Shown in pieces: positions 57,186 through 64,000 of a DNA stretch of 64,000 bases; position 1 is the stretch's first letter; each line of letters starts with the position of its first letter. The DNA lies in the NCBI RefSeq assembly GCF_022761035.1, contig NZ_JAKWJP010000006.1:310001-374000 (forward strand). The letters are read 5' to 3'. The DNA comes from Microbacterium sp. SS28. GTDB taxonomy: Bacteria; Actinomycetota; Actinomycetes; Actinomycetales; Microbacteriaceae. The notes below the pieces were generated by a model, which was not told the origin of the DNA, made no database searches, and saw only the letters and a program-made list of their open reading frames with translations. The translations under genes were made by a program, and so were the position numbers.

Positions 57186-58301
57186 TCACTTGTTGAGGTA
57201 GGACTCGACCTTGATGGAGCCGTCCATGATGCCGGCCTTGATCGCGTCGAGCTCACCCTGGAGGTCGGGCGAGACCTTGCTCTCGAAGTCGTGGAACGGG
57301 GCGATGCCGACGCCGTCGTTGTCGAGCGTGCCGACGAACGGCGTCGTGTCGAAGTCGCCCTGGCCGGCCTTGAGGACCGCTTCCTCGACGCCGACGTCGA
57401 CAGCCTTGAGGACAGAGGTCAGCAGGAGCTCGCCGACGGTGGGGTCGGTCTCGAACACGTCGGCGTCGACGCCGAGCAGCGCGATGTCCTTGCCCGAGTC
57501 GCGGATGACGGACGCCGCGCTCTGGTAGATCTCGCCACCGACCGGCAGGATCACGTCAGCACCCTGGGCGATGAGACCGCTCGCGGCGTTGATCGCCTCC
57601 TGGCCGGCGACGAACGAGCCCGTGAAGAGTCCATCCTGCTTCGCGCGGTCCCAACCGAGCACCGTGACGCTGTCGTCCTTCTGCTCGTTCCAGTAGTCCA
57701 CGCCCTGGGCGAAGCCGTCCATGAAGATCGACACCGTGTCGAAGTTGCCGCCGCCGAAGGTGCCGACGATCTTCGACGTGCTGTACGACGCCGACGCATA
57801 GCCGGCCATGAACGCAGCCTGAGCCGTGTCGAAGATGACGGGCTTGATGTTCGGGGCGTCCGTGGCTCCGTCGAAGTCGTTGTCGACGGTGGTGTCGACG
57901 GTGACGAACTGGATGTCGGGGTTGGCGATGGCGGCCTCACCGGCTGCCGCGCCGAGGTCGAAGCCCGTCGTGACGATGAGCGTGCAGTTCTGGTCGATCA
58001 GGCTCTGGATGTTGGGCGCGAAGTCGGAGGAGGACGTCGACCGCACGTCGAGGAAGTCGATCCCGAGCTCGTCTGCGGCACGCTCCAGCCCCTCGTAGGA
58101 GAGCTGGTTGAACGACTTGTCCTGGAATCCGCCCGGGCTCGCGCCGGACACGACGCAGGGCAGGAAGCCCTCGACCACGGTGGACGTGGCCTCATCTGTG
58201 GGCGCCGTCTCCTCGGGCGCCGATGCGCAGCCTGCGAGGGCAACGAACATGCCGGCGGCGACCAGGCCGCCGGCCACTCGCTTGCGGGTGGAAAAAGTCA
58301 C
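57186..58301 (-). CDS. BMP-family nucleoside-binding lipoprotein
   Basis: A 371-residue substrate-binding protein. A lipoprotein signal ends at LAGC with Cys25, followed by a Thr/Glu linker. GASPGGFQDKSFNQLSYEGLERA near 58 is the BMP family start; IVTTGFDLGAAAGEAA near 113, VGTFGGGNFDTVSIFMDGFAQG near 186 and DVILPVGGEIYQSAASVI near 255 line the ligand cleft, as in PnrA-type nucleoside receptors. GTG at 58301 has GGAGG five bases upstream, while the in-frame GTG at 58313 lacks a site. It serves the ABC system downstream, and the perfect hairpin after its stop suggests it is made in excess. Confidence 0.93.
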   Translation of the reverse strand: MTFSTRKRVAGGLVAAGMFVALAGCASAPEETAPTDEATSTVVEGFLPCVVSGASPGGFQDKSFNQLSYEGLERAADELGIDFLDVRSTSSSDFAPNIQSLIDQNCTLIVTTGFDLGAAAGEAAIANPDIQFVTVDTTVDNDFDGATDAPNIKPVIFDTAQAAFMAGYASASYSTSKIVGTFGGGNFDTVSIFMDGFAQGVDYWNEQKDDSVTVLGWDRAKQDGLFTGSFVAGQEAINAASGLIAQGADVILPVGGEIYQSAASVIRDSGKDIALLGVDADVFETDPTVGELLLTSVLKAVDVGVEEAVLKAGQGDFDTTPFVGTLDNDGVGIAPFHDFESKVSPDLQGELDAIKAGIMDGSIKVESYLNK

Positions 58302-58321
58302 GTCTGCCTCCACGGAAGTAG

Positions 58322-58340
58322 ACCCGCGGACATCGCGGGT
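58322..58340 (-). promoter_or_regulatory. Leader hairpin before the BMP gene
   Basis: ACCCGCG, GACAT and CGCGGGT form a perfect 7-bp stem about 12 bases upstream of the ribosome site. It may be a leader structure; no known riboswitch is recognised. Confidence 0.3.
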
Positions 58341-58463
58341 GATGAAGCGAAGTTACCTACTGTGACCGCCGAGTTGCATTCCTGCAAGGCCCCGGGGCCC
58401 GAATGGTTACAAAGACGCAACACGGACGGAACCGGATGCCGCATTCCGCGCGACTGCGGATCG

Positions 58464-59579
58464 TCAGAGCACTTCGTTCCGGCCCGTGACCTTGAGCGCG
58501 TCGACGACGCCCTTGACGCGCTGCGCATGCTCGCTCGTCGTGACGAGGAGCGCGTCCTCGGTGTCGACGATCACGATGTCCTGCACGCCGATGACGCTGA
58601 TGACGCGGTTGGTCTGGCTCACGACGATGCCGCTCGAGGCGTCGGCGAGGATGCGCGCGTTCTTGCCCAGGATCGCGAGGTCGTTGCCGCGCCCGTGGGT
58701 GTTGAGCTTGGCGAGGCTCGCGAAGTCTCCGACGTCGTCCCAGTCGAAGTGACCGGGAATCACTGCGAGGCGCCCCTTCTCCGCCGCGGGCTCGGCGACG
58801 GCGTAGTCGATCGCGATCTTGGTGATCGTCGGCCACACGCGGTCGACGACCGGCCCGCGCGCGTCGCGGTCGTCCCATGCCTCGGCGAGGTCCATGAGAC
58901 CCGCATACAGATGCGGCTCGTTCTCGGCGATCTCGCCCAGCAGCACGTCGGCCCGCGCGATGAACATGCCGGCGTTCCAGAGGTACGAGCGATCGGCGTA
59001 ATAGGCCTTGGCCGTCTCGAGGTCGGGCTTCTCGACGAAGCGCCGCACGAGGGCCGCCTCGGGAGCGCCCTCGACCACGAGCTCGTCGCCCTTCTGGATG
59101 TAGCCGAAGCCCACGGACGGCTCCACGGGCGGGATGCCGATCGTGCAGATGTAGCCCTCGCGCGCCGTCGCGACGGCCTGCCGGACCGCCCAGTCGAACA
59201 CCTGCGCGCCGCGGATGACGTGGTCGGCGGCGAACGAGCCGATGATGACGTCAGGCTCGCGCTTGACGAGGATCGCCGCCGCGAGACCGATCGCCGCCGC
59301 CGAATCGCGCGGCTCCGACTCGAGGAAGACGTTCTTGTCGGGGACGCCGGGAAGCTCCCTCTCGACCGCGGCGCGATGCGCGCGACCGGTCACGACGGCG
59401 ATGCGGTCGCTGCCGGCGAGCGGTTCGAGTCGATCCCACGTGTCGCGCAGCAGCGTCTGCCCCGACCCGGTGAGGTCGTGCAGGAACTTGGGCGCGTCGG
59501 CACGCGACAGCGGCCACAGTCTGCTGCCGATGCCCCCCGCGGGGATGACGGCGTAGAAGTCGTTGATCGGCTCGGGCAT
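58464..59579 (-). CDS. manC: Mannose-1-phosphate guanylyltransferase
   Basis: Makes GDP-mannose from GTP and mannose-1-phosphate. The 371-residue enzyme has the nucleotide loop YAVIPAGGIGSRLWPLSRADAPKFL at 9-33, the ESEPRDSAAAIGLAA stretch near 87, GSFAADHVIRG near 112, FVEKPDLETAKAY near 174, and YLWNAGMFIARADVL near 196. The C-terminal isomerase domain of some homologues is absent. It begins without a ribosome site, six bases after a TAGCCT box. GDP-mannose would supply cell wall glycolipids and glycans; M. tuberculosis places manB/manC functions at the other end of the same block. Confidence 0.95.
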   Translation of the reverse strand: MPEPINDFYAVIPAGGIGSRLWPLSRADAPKFLHDLTGSGQTLLRDTWDRLEPLAGSDRIAVVTGRAHRAAVERELPGVPDKNVFLESEPRDSAAAIGLAAAILVKREPDVIIGSFAADHVIRGAQVFDWAVRQAVATAREGYICTIGIPPVEPSVGFGYIQKGDELVVEGAPEAALVRRFVEKPDLETAKAYYADRSYLWNAGMFIARADVLLGEIAENEPHLYAGLMDLAEAWDDRDARGPVVDRVWPTITKIAIDYAVAEPAAEKGRLAVIPGHFDWDDVGDFASLAKLNTHGRGNDLAILGKNARILADASSGIVVSQTNRVISVIGVQDIVIVDTEDALLVTTSEHAQRVKGVVDALKVTGRNEVL

Positions 59580-59585
59580 GACTCC

Positions 59586-59591
59586 AGGCTA
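59586..59591 (-). promoter_or_regulatory. -10 box for leaderless manC
   Basis: Reading leftward, TAGCCT ends six bases before the manC ATG at 59579. Confidence 0.55.
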
Positions 59592-59671
59592 CCCAGGGGT
59601 GTTGCGCGCGGGTGTCGGGGAGTTGTCAGCCCCGTGAATCGCGTGAGGATCGGCATCCGTCGCCGTAAAGA

Positions 59672-59689
59672 TATCTCGACGTCGAGATA
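59672..59689. promoter_or_regulatory. Perfect 18-bp palindrome upstream of sdh
   Basis: TATCTCGACGTCGAGATA has no mismatch. It lies 134 bases before the sdhC GTG and 80 bases from the manC promoter. The form matches sites bound by dimeric regulators (MarR-type sites look alike); the protein is unknown. Confidence 0.6.
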
Positions 59690-59728
59690 CTTCCGAGAGG
59701 CCCATCCCTCCGCGCGACATGACGGGAA

Positions 59729-59734
59729 TAGGAT
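59729..59734 (+). promoter_or_regulatory. Candidate -10 box of sdhCDAB
   Basis: TAGGAT lies 39 bases downstream of the palindrome; transcription would start near 59741 with an 83-base leader. No -35 box is clear. Confidence 0.4.
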
Positions 59735-59823
59735 GTACGGCGCGCCCGCGTGACGCAGGGGGACGCCATTCCCCCGGGGCAGAGTTCGCCCCCGCACAGT
59801 GTTCTAGTCAGGGAGGACGGCCC

Positions 59824-60258
59824 GTGTCTGCACCAGCACGCATCACCCCGTCGGTCGCGGAGACCACGTCCCGAGTGCCGCGCGGCACTCTCTATCGAGG
59901 CCACGAGGGGATGTGGTCCTGGGTCCTGCACCGCATCACGGGTGTCGCGATCTTCTTCTTCCTCCTCGTGCACATCCTCGACACGGCGCTCATCCGGGTC
60001 TCCCCGGAGGCGTACAACGCCGTCATCGGCACGTACAAGAACCCGATCATGGGCGTCGGCGAGATCGCACTCGTCGGCGCGATCGCGTACCACGCGTTCA
60101 ACGGCCTGCGCATCATCGTCGTGGACTTCTGGTCGAAGGGCGCGCGCTACCAGCGCCAGCTGTGGTGGATCGTGCTCGGCGTCTGGTTCGTCACGATGGC
60201 GGCATTCGTGCCGCGCCAGTTCATGGTCATCATGAGCGAGATCACCGGGGGGCACTGA
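59824..60258 (+). CDS. sdhC: Succinate dehydrogenase cytochrome b556 subunit
   Basis: A 144-residue membrane anchor of complex II. Three hydrophobic segments are visible; LYRGHEGMWSWVLHRITGVAIF near 22 has the SxxHR-type quinone/haem region and the His of AYHAFNGLRIIVVDFWSKG near 95 is a haem ligand. GTG at 59824 has GGAGG eight bases upstream. It is followed one base after its stop by sdhD. The M. tuberculosis order sdhC, sdhD, sdhA, sdhB is kept. Confidence 0.94.
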   Translation: MSAPARITPSVAETTSRVPRGTLYRGHEGMWSWVLHRITGVAIFFFLLVHILDTALIRVSPEAYNAVIGTYKNPIMGVGEIALVGAIAYHAFNGLRIIVVDFWSKGARYQRQLWWIVLGVWFVTMAAFVPRQFMVIMSEITGGH

Positions 60259-60259
60259 G

Positions 60260-60709
60260 ATGACTGCCGACACCATCGCCGACCCCCGCGCTCCGCGGAC
60301 GACGCCGCGCAAGGGCGCCAACCTCGAGAAGTGGGGCTGGATCTACATGCGCGCCTCGGGCGTGCTGCTCGTCGTCCTGATCTTCGGCCACCTCTTCGTC
60401 AACCTCGTGCTGGGCGAAGGCGTCAAGCAGATCGACTTCGCCTTCGTCGCGGGCAAGTTCGCGACGCCGTTCTGGCAGTGGTGGGACGTGCTGATGCTGT
60501 GGCTCGCGCTGATCCACGGCGCCAACGGCATGCGCACGATCGTCAACGACTACGTCGGCCACGAGCGCACGCGCCGCGTCCTCGTGTGGGCGCTGTGGCT
60601 GTCGGCGGCGTTCCTCATCCTCCTCGGCACGCTCGTCGTCTTCACCTTCGACCCGTGCCCCACCGGCTCCCCCGCCGACCTGCTGCCCAGCTTCTGCGCT
60701 GAGCTGTGA
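60260..60709 (+). CDS. sdhD: Succinate dehydrogenase hydrophobic membrane anchor subunit
   Basis: A 149-residue anchor subunit with three membrane segments. FGHLFVNLVLGEGVKQIDFAFV near 42 and ALIHGANGMRTIVNDYVG near 90 carry the His residues for haem and the ubiquinone/menaquinone pocket. It pairs with SdhC to attach the catalytic SdhAB part to the inner face of the membrane. GGGGGCACTGAG precedes the ATG. It is transcribed with sdhC and sdhA. Confidence 0.93.
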   Translation: MTADTIADPRAPRTTPRKGANLEKWGWIYMRASGVLLVVLIFGHLFVNLVLGEGVKQIDFAFVAGKFATPFWQWWDVLMLWLALIHGANGMRTIVNDYVGHERTRRVLVWALWLSAAFLILLGTLVVFTFDPCPTGSPADLLPSFCAEL

Positions 60710-60755
60710 CCTGGTCGCGCGCGGACACATCGACTGAGACAGAGGCATCCCACAC

Positions 60756-62582
60756 GTGAGCACCCAGACCACCGCCGACAGCTATGTCAAGGACGGCGTC
60801 CACTACCACCAGTTCGACATCGTCATCGTGGGAGCCGGCGGCGCCGGCATGCGCGCGGCGATCGAGGCGGGGCCGGGCGCCAGGACGGCCGTCATCACGA
60901 AGCTCTACCCGACGCGGTCCCACACGGGCGCGGCGCAGGGCGGCATGGCGGCGGCGCTCGCGAACGTCGAAGAGGACTCGTGGGAGTGGCACACCTTCGA
61001 CACCGTCAAGGGCGGCGACTACCTCGTCGACCAGGACGCGGCCGAGATCCTCGCGAAAGAGGCGATCGATGCCGTCATCGACCTCGAGAACATGGGCCTG
61101 CCGTTCAACCGCACGCCCGAGGGCAAGATCGACCAGCGCCGCTTCGGCGGTCACACCGCCGACCACGGCAAGACCCCTGTGCGCCGCGCGTGCTACGCCG
61201 CCGACCGCACGGGCCACATGATCCTGCAGACGCTCTTCCAGAACTGCGTGAAGCTCGGCATCAACTTCTTCAACGAGTTCTACGTCCTCGACCTCGTCAC
61301 GGTCGGCGAGGGCAAGGACCAGCAGATCGCGGGCGTCGTCGCGTACGAGCTCGCGACGGGCGATCTGCACGTCTTCCAGTCGAAGGCCGTCATCTTCGCG
61401 ACGGGCGGCTTCGGCAAGATCTTCAAGACGACCTCGAACGCCCACACCCTCACGGGCGACGGCGTCGGCGTCATCTGGCGCAAGGGCCTGCCCCTCGAGG
61501 ACATGGAGTTCTTCCAGTTCCATCCGACGGGCCTCGCGGGACTCGGCATCCTGCTCACCGAGGGTGCGCGCGGTGAAGGCGCGATCCTGCGCAACGTCAG
61601 CGGCGAGCGCTTCATGGAGCGCTACGCGCCGACCATCAAGGACCTCGCACCGCGCGACATCGTGAGCCGCTGCATGGTGCAGGAGGTCGCCGAGGGCCGC
61701 GGAGCGGGTCCGCACCGCGACTACGTGCTGCTGGACTGCACGCACCTCGGCGCGGAGGTGCTCGAGACCAAGCTCCCCGACATCACGGAGTTCGCCCGCA
61801 CGTACCTCGGCGTCGACCCCGTCGTCGAGCCCGTGCCGGTCATGCCCACGGCGCACTACGCGATGGGCGGCATCCCGACGAACAACGACGCCCAGGTGCT
61901 CGCGGACAACACGACTGTCGTACCGGGTCTCTACGCCGCCGGCGAGTGCGCGTGCGTCTCGGTGCACGGCTCGAACCGCCTCGGCACGAACTCGCTGCTC
62001 GACATCAACGTCTTCGGCAAGCGCGCCGGCCGCAACGCCGTGCAGTACGTGCAGACCGCCGACTTCGTGCCGCTGCCCGAGGACCCCGCCAAGGAGGTCC
62101 GCGAGCTGATCGAGGGCCTGCGGAGCAACCCGGGCACCGAGCGCATCGCGGTGCTGCGCAAGACGCTGCAGGACGAGATGGACCGCAAGGCGCAGGTCTT
62201 CCGCACGGACGAGTCGCTCAGCGAGGTGATGGACGTCATCGCCGAGCTCCGCGAGCGGTACCGCAACGTCCACGTCGACGACAAGGGCAAGCGCTACAAC
62301 ACCGACCTCCTGGAGGCCGTCGAGCTCGGGTTCCTCCTCGACCTCGCTGAGGTCGTGGTCGTGACCGCGCGCAACCGCAAGGAGAGTCGGGGCGGCCACA
62401 TGCGCGACGACTACCCGAAGCGCGACGACGAGAACTACATGAAGCACACCATGGCCTATCTCTCGGGCGACGCGCAGTCGTCGCATCCCGAGGACCACAT
62501 CCGGCTCGACTGGAAGCCGGTCGTGTTCACCAGGAACGCGCAGGGCGAGTTGAACTACCCGCCGATGGAGAGGAAGTACTGA
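60756..62582 (+). CDS. sdhA: Succinate dehydrogenase flavoprotein subunit
   Basis: The 608-residue catalytic subunit with covalently bound FAD oxidises succinate to fumarate. IVIVGAGGAGMRAAIEAG near 21 binds FAD; KLYPTRSHTGAAQGG near 49 has the His that attaches FAD; GFGKIFKTTSNAHTLTGDG near 222, FFQFHPTGLAGLGILLTEGARGEG near 250 and RRACYAADRTGHMILQTLF near 144 are typical. GTG at 60756 follows a weak purine site; the gap after sdhD is 46 bases. Confidence 0.96.
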   Translation: MSTQTTADSYVKDGVHYHQFDIVIVGAGGAGMRAAIEAGPGARTAVITKLYPTRSHTGAAQGGMAAALANVEEDSWEWHTFDTVKGGDYLVDQDAAEILAKEAIDAVIDLENMGLPFNRTPEGKIDQRRFGGHTADHGKTPVRRACYAADRTGHMILQTLFQNCVKLGINFFNEFYVLDLVTVGEGKDQQIAGVVAYELATGDLHVFQSKAVIFATGGFGKIFKTTSNAHTLTGDGVGVIWRKGLPLEDMEFFQFHPTGLAGLGILLTEGARGEGAILRNVSGERFMERYAPTIKDLAPRDIVSRCMVQEVAEGRGAGPHRDYVLLDCTHLGAEVLETKLPDITEFARTYLGVDPVVEPVPVMPTAHYAMGGIPTNNDAQVLADNTTVVPGLYAAGECACVSVHGSNRLGTNSLLDINVFGKRAGRNAVQYVQTADFVPLPEDPAKEVRELIEGLRSNPGTERIAVLRKTLQDEMDRKAQVFRTDESLSEVMDVIAELRERYRNVHVDDKGKRYNTDLLEAVELGFLLDLAEVVVVTARNRKESRGGHMRDDYPKRDDENYMKHTMAYLSGDAQSSHPEDHIRLDWKPVVFTRNAQGELNYPPMERKY

Positions 62583-62584
62583 GC

Positions 62585-63388
62585 ATGGCCACTTCCGCGA
62601 CCGACATCATCGAGCGCACCGACGAGGACGCGCAGGAGACGGCTCAGGATGCCGCGGCGAACGACACCGGCATCCAGTCGTTCCTCGTGACCTTCATCAT
62701 CCGGCGCTTCGACCCCGAGGTCGATGAAGAGCCGCGCTGGGTCGACTACGACGTCGAGCTCTACTCGACCGACCGCGTCCTGGACGCCCTGCACAAGATC
62801 AAGTGGGAGGTCGACGGCTCACTGTCGTTCCGCCGCTCGTGCGCGCACGGCATCTGCGGATCGGACGCCATGCGCATCAACGGGCGCAACCGGCTCGCGT
62901 GCAAGACGCTCATCAAGGACCTCGACATCTCGCAGCCGATCTACGTCGAGGCGATCAAGGGCCTGCCGCTCGAGAAGGACCTCATCGTCGACATGGAGCC
63001 GTTCTTCGCCTCCTACCGCGAAGTGCAGCCCTTCCTCATCGCCTCTTCCAAGGTCGAGCCCGGCAAGGAGCGCATCCAGTCGATCGTGGACCGCGAAGTG
63101 TTCGACGACACGACCAAGTGCATCCTGTGCGCCGCGTGCACCTCGTCGTGCCCCGTCTTCTGGACGGACGGCCAGTACTTCGGGCCCGCCGCGATCGTCA
63201 ACGCCCACCGGTTCATCTTCGACTCGCGCGACGACGCGGCCGACGTGCGCCTCGACATCCTCAACGACAAGGAGGGCGTGTGGCGCTGCCGCACGACCTT
63301 CAACTGCACCGAGGCGTGCCCCCGCGGCATCGAGGTCACCAAGGCGATCGCCGAGGTCAAGCAGGCGGTCCTGCGCGGTAAGCGCTGA
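62585..63388 (+). CDS. sdhB: Succinate dehydrogenase iron-sulfur subunit
   Basis: A 267-residue subunit carrying the electron relay from SdhA to quinone. SCAHGICGSDAMRINGRNRLAC near 84 holds the [2Fe-2S] cysteines; TKCILCAACTSSCPVF near 176 and FNCTEACPRGIEVTKAI near 238 hold the [4Fe-4S] and [3Fe-4S] clusters. The ATG follows the sdhA stop by two bases. The N-terminus has an acidic extension of about 30 residues. It ends the operon and is followed by a hairpin. Confidence 0.96.
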   Translation: MATSATDIIERTDEDAQETAQDAAANDTGIQSFLVTFIIRRFDPEVDEEPRWVDYDVELYSTDRVLDALHKIKWEVDGSLSFRRSCAHGICGSDAMRINGRNRLACKTLIKDLDISQPIYVEAIKGLPLEKDLIVDMEPFFASYREVQPFLIASSKVEPGKERIQSIVDREVFDDTTKCILCAACTSSCPVFWTDGQYFGPAAIVNAHRFIFDSRDDAADVRLDILNDKEGVWRCRTTFNCTEACPRGIEVTKAIAEVKQAVLRGKR

Positions 63389-63442
63389 CGCTCCTCGCCG
63401 CGCCCTTCGCGGCGCTGCGTCACGCGCCGCCGGTTCCTCGCC

Positions 63443-63466
63443 CGGCCCGGGCGGGACGCCGGGCCG
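63443..63466 (+). terminator. Hairpin after sdhB
   Basis: CGGCCCGG, an 8-base loop and CCGGGCCG form a perfect 8-bp stem between the sdhB stop and the next promoter. Confidence 0.5.
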
Positions 63467-63483
63467 CGGCATCCCGTGCTCGC

Positions 63484-63489
63484 TAGTCT
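63484..63489 (+). promoter_or_regulatory. -10 box for the YihY-family gene
   Basis: TAGTCT ends six bases before the GTG at 63496, with no ribosome site between. Confidence 0.55.
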
Positions 63490-63495
63490 TTCAGC

Positions 63496-64000
63496 GTGAC
63501 CGTCTCCCGTGACCGCTCCCCGGCGCCCGCGGCGCAGGACGCCGCCGACGCGGCGGCGGCCGAGGAGGAGGGGCTCCGGCGCAGCTGGGATCAAACGCAG
63601 GCAGTGCTGCGCGAGCGCTTCGAGCCGCGCATCGAGCAGGCGCGCGGGTTCACGCAGCGGACGATGCAGTGGTTCCCGATCCGGGTGTGGATGCATTTCC
63701 TGCACCACAACGGGTTCCTGCTGGCGGCGGGCGTCAGCTACCAGGCGCTGTTCGCGAGCTTCGCGGCGATCTACGTCGGATTCGCGATCGCCGGGCTCTG
63801 GCTCGGCGCGAGCCCCGAGGCGATCGATGCGCTCATCGGCGTCATCAACACCTACATCCCGGGGCTCATCGGCGAGAGCGGCCTGTTCACCGAGGCGGAG
63901 GTCACCGAGATCGCGACGAGCAGCGCGACGACCCTCGGCATCACGGGCATCATCGCCCTCGGCACGTTGATCTGGACCGCTATCGGCTTCGTGACCTTCG
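63496..64000 (+). CDS. YihY/BrkB-family inner membrane protein (3' end outside window)
   Basis: The frame opens with GTG at 63496 and runs off the right edge, giving 168 residues. After an Ala/Glu-rich cytoplasmic part, FLHHNGFLLAAGVSYQALFASFAA near 74 is the signature of the YihY (BrkB-like, formerly Rnase BN) family, followed by the hydrophobic GFAIAGLWLGA segment and, near 140, TLGITGIIALGTLIWTAIGF. These proteins are polytopic and of uncertain role. Position immediately after sdhB is probably genome-specific. Confidence 0.82.
   Translation, partial: MTVSRDRSPAPAAQDAADAAAAEEEGLRRSWDQTQAVLRERFEPRIEQARGFTQRTMQWFPIRVWMHFLHHNGFLLAAGVSYQALFASFAAIYVGFAIAGLWLGASPEAIDALIGVINTYIPGLIGESGLFTEAEVTEIATSSATTLGITGIIALGTLIWTAIGFVTF

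Noticed and set aside
58322..58399. Riboswitch in the BMP leader.
   Set aside because: Only simple hairpins and a GGCCCCGGGGCC palindrome are present; no known aptamer core.
55752..59753. A 1333-codon open frame on the + strand.
   Set aside because: Antisense to the ABC ATPase, BMP and manC genes; low-complexity Asp/Glu/Arg/Val sequence typical of the opposite frame of GC-rich genes.

Overview
The window looks like the chromosome of a high-GC Gram-positive actinobacterium, most likely of the Microbacteriaceae (Microbacterium-like). The reasons are the strong G/C bias at third codon positions, many GTG starts, ATGA/GTGA stop-start overlaps, many genes with a TANNNT -10 box six or seven bases before the start codon (leaderless transcripts), and a gene order that follows the Mycobacterium tuberculosis block from about Rv3264c to Rv3319. 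No rRNA, tRNA, CRISPR array, transposase or phage gene was recognised. All family assignments come from reading protein motifs; no database search was run.

Bases 3-12430 hold a surface polysaccharide locus that is visibly less GC-rich than the rest. It has the end of a membrane protein, a four-gene leftward operon (a two-domain glycosyltransferase, rmlA, an RgpF-like rhamnan protein and a GT2 rhamnosyltransferase), two further large glycosyltransferases, and rmlB followed by a fused rmlC-rmlD gene. Together these make dTDP-L-rhamnose and use it to build a rhamnose-rich glycan. Bases 12523-17163 add a secreted cell-wall-binding protein, another glycosyltransferase and an LCP-family protein that could attach the glycan to the wall.

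Bases 17160-36733 carry the conserved actinobacterial backbone: purE, purK, a PH-domain membrane protein, birA, the acyl-CoA carboxylase beta and epsilon genes, maf, the biotinylated alpha subunit, the quinone reductase lpdA, purine nucleoside phosphorylase and a phosphohexomutase. Local additions interrupt it: a second cell-wall-binding protein with a beta-lactamase-like domain, and a two-component system with a degenerate second kinase. BirA would biotinylate the carboxylase alpha subunit encoded about 10 kb away.

Bases 36818-44547 are a mannitol locus: the regulator mtlR, then divergently a small IIB protein, HPr, enzyme I, MtlA (IICB), MtlF (IIA) and mannitol-1-phosphate dehydrogenase, so a complete phosphorelay sits in one operon. 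Next are an alpha/beta hydrolase (44552-45355), a tightly coupled monooxygenase/symporter/dehydrogenase operon (45442-48730) and an AbiEi/DUF559-like gene (48918-49826) bracketed by four 53-bp palindromic repeats.

Bases 50099-58301 form one leftward nucleoside uptake and salvage block: BMP-family lipoprotein, ABC ATPase, two permeases, cdd, deoA and add. The mannose-1-phosphate guanylyltransferase gene (58464-59579) and the divergent sdhCDAB operon (59824-63388), which has an 18-bp perfect palindrome upstream, follow. The window ends inside a YihY-family membrane protein gene.
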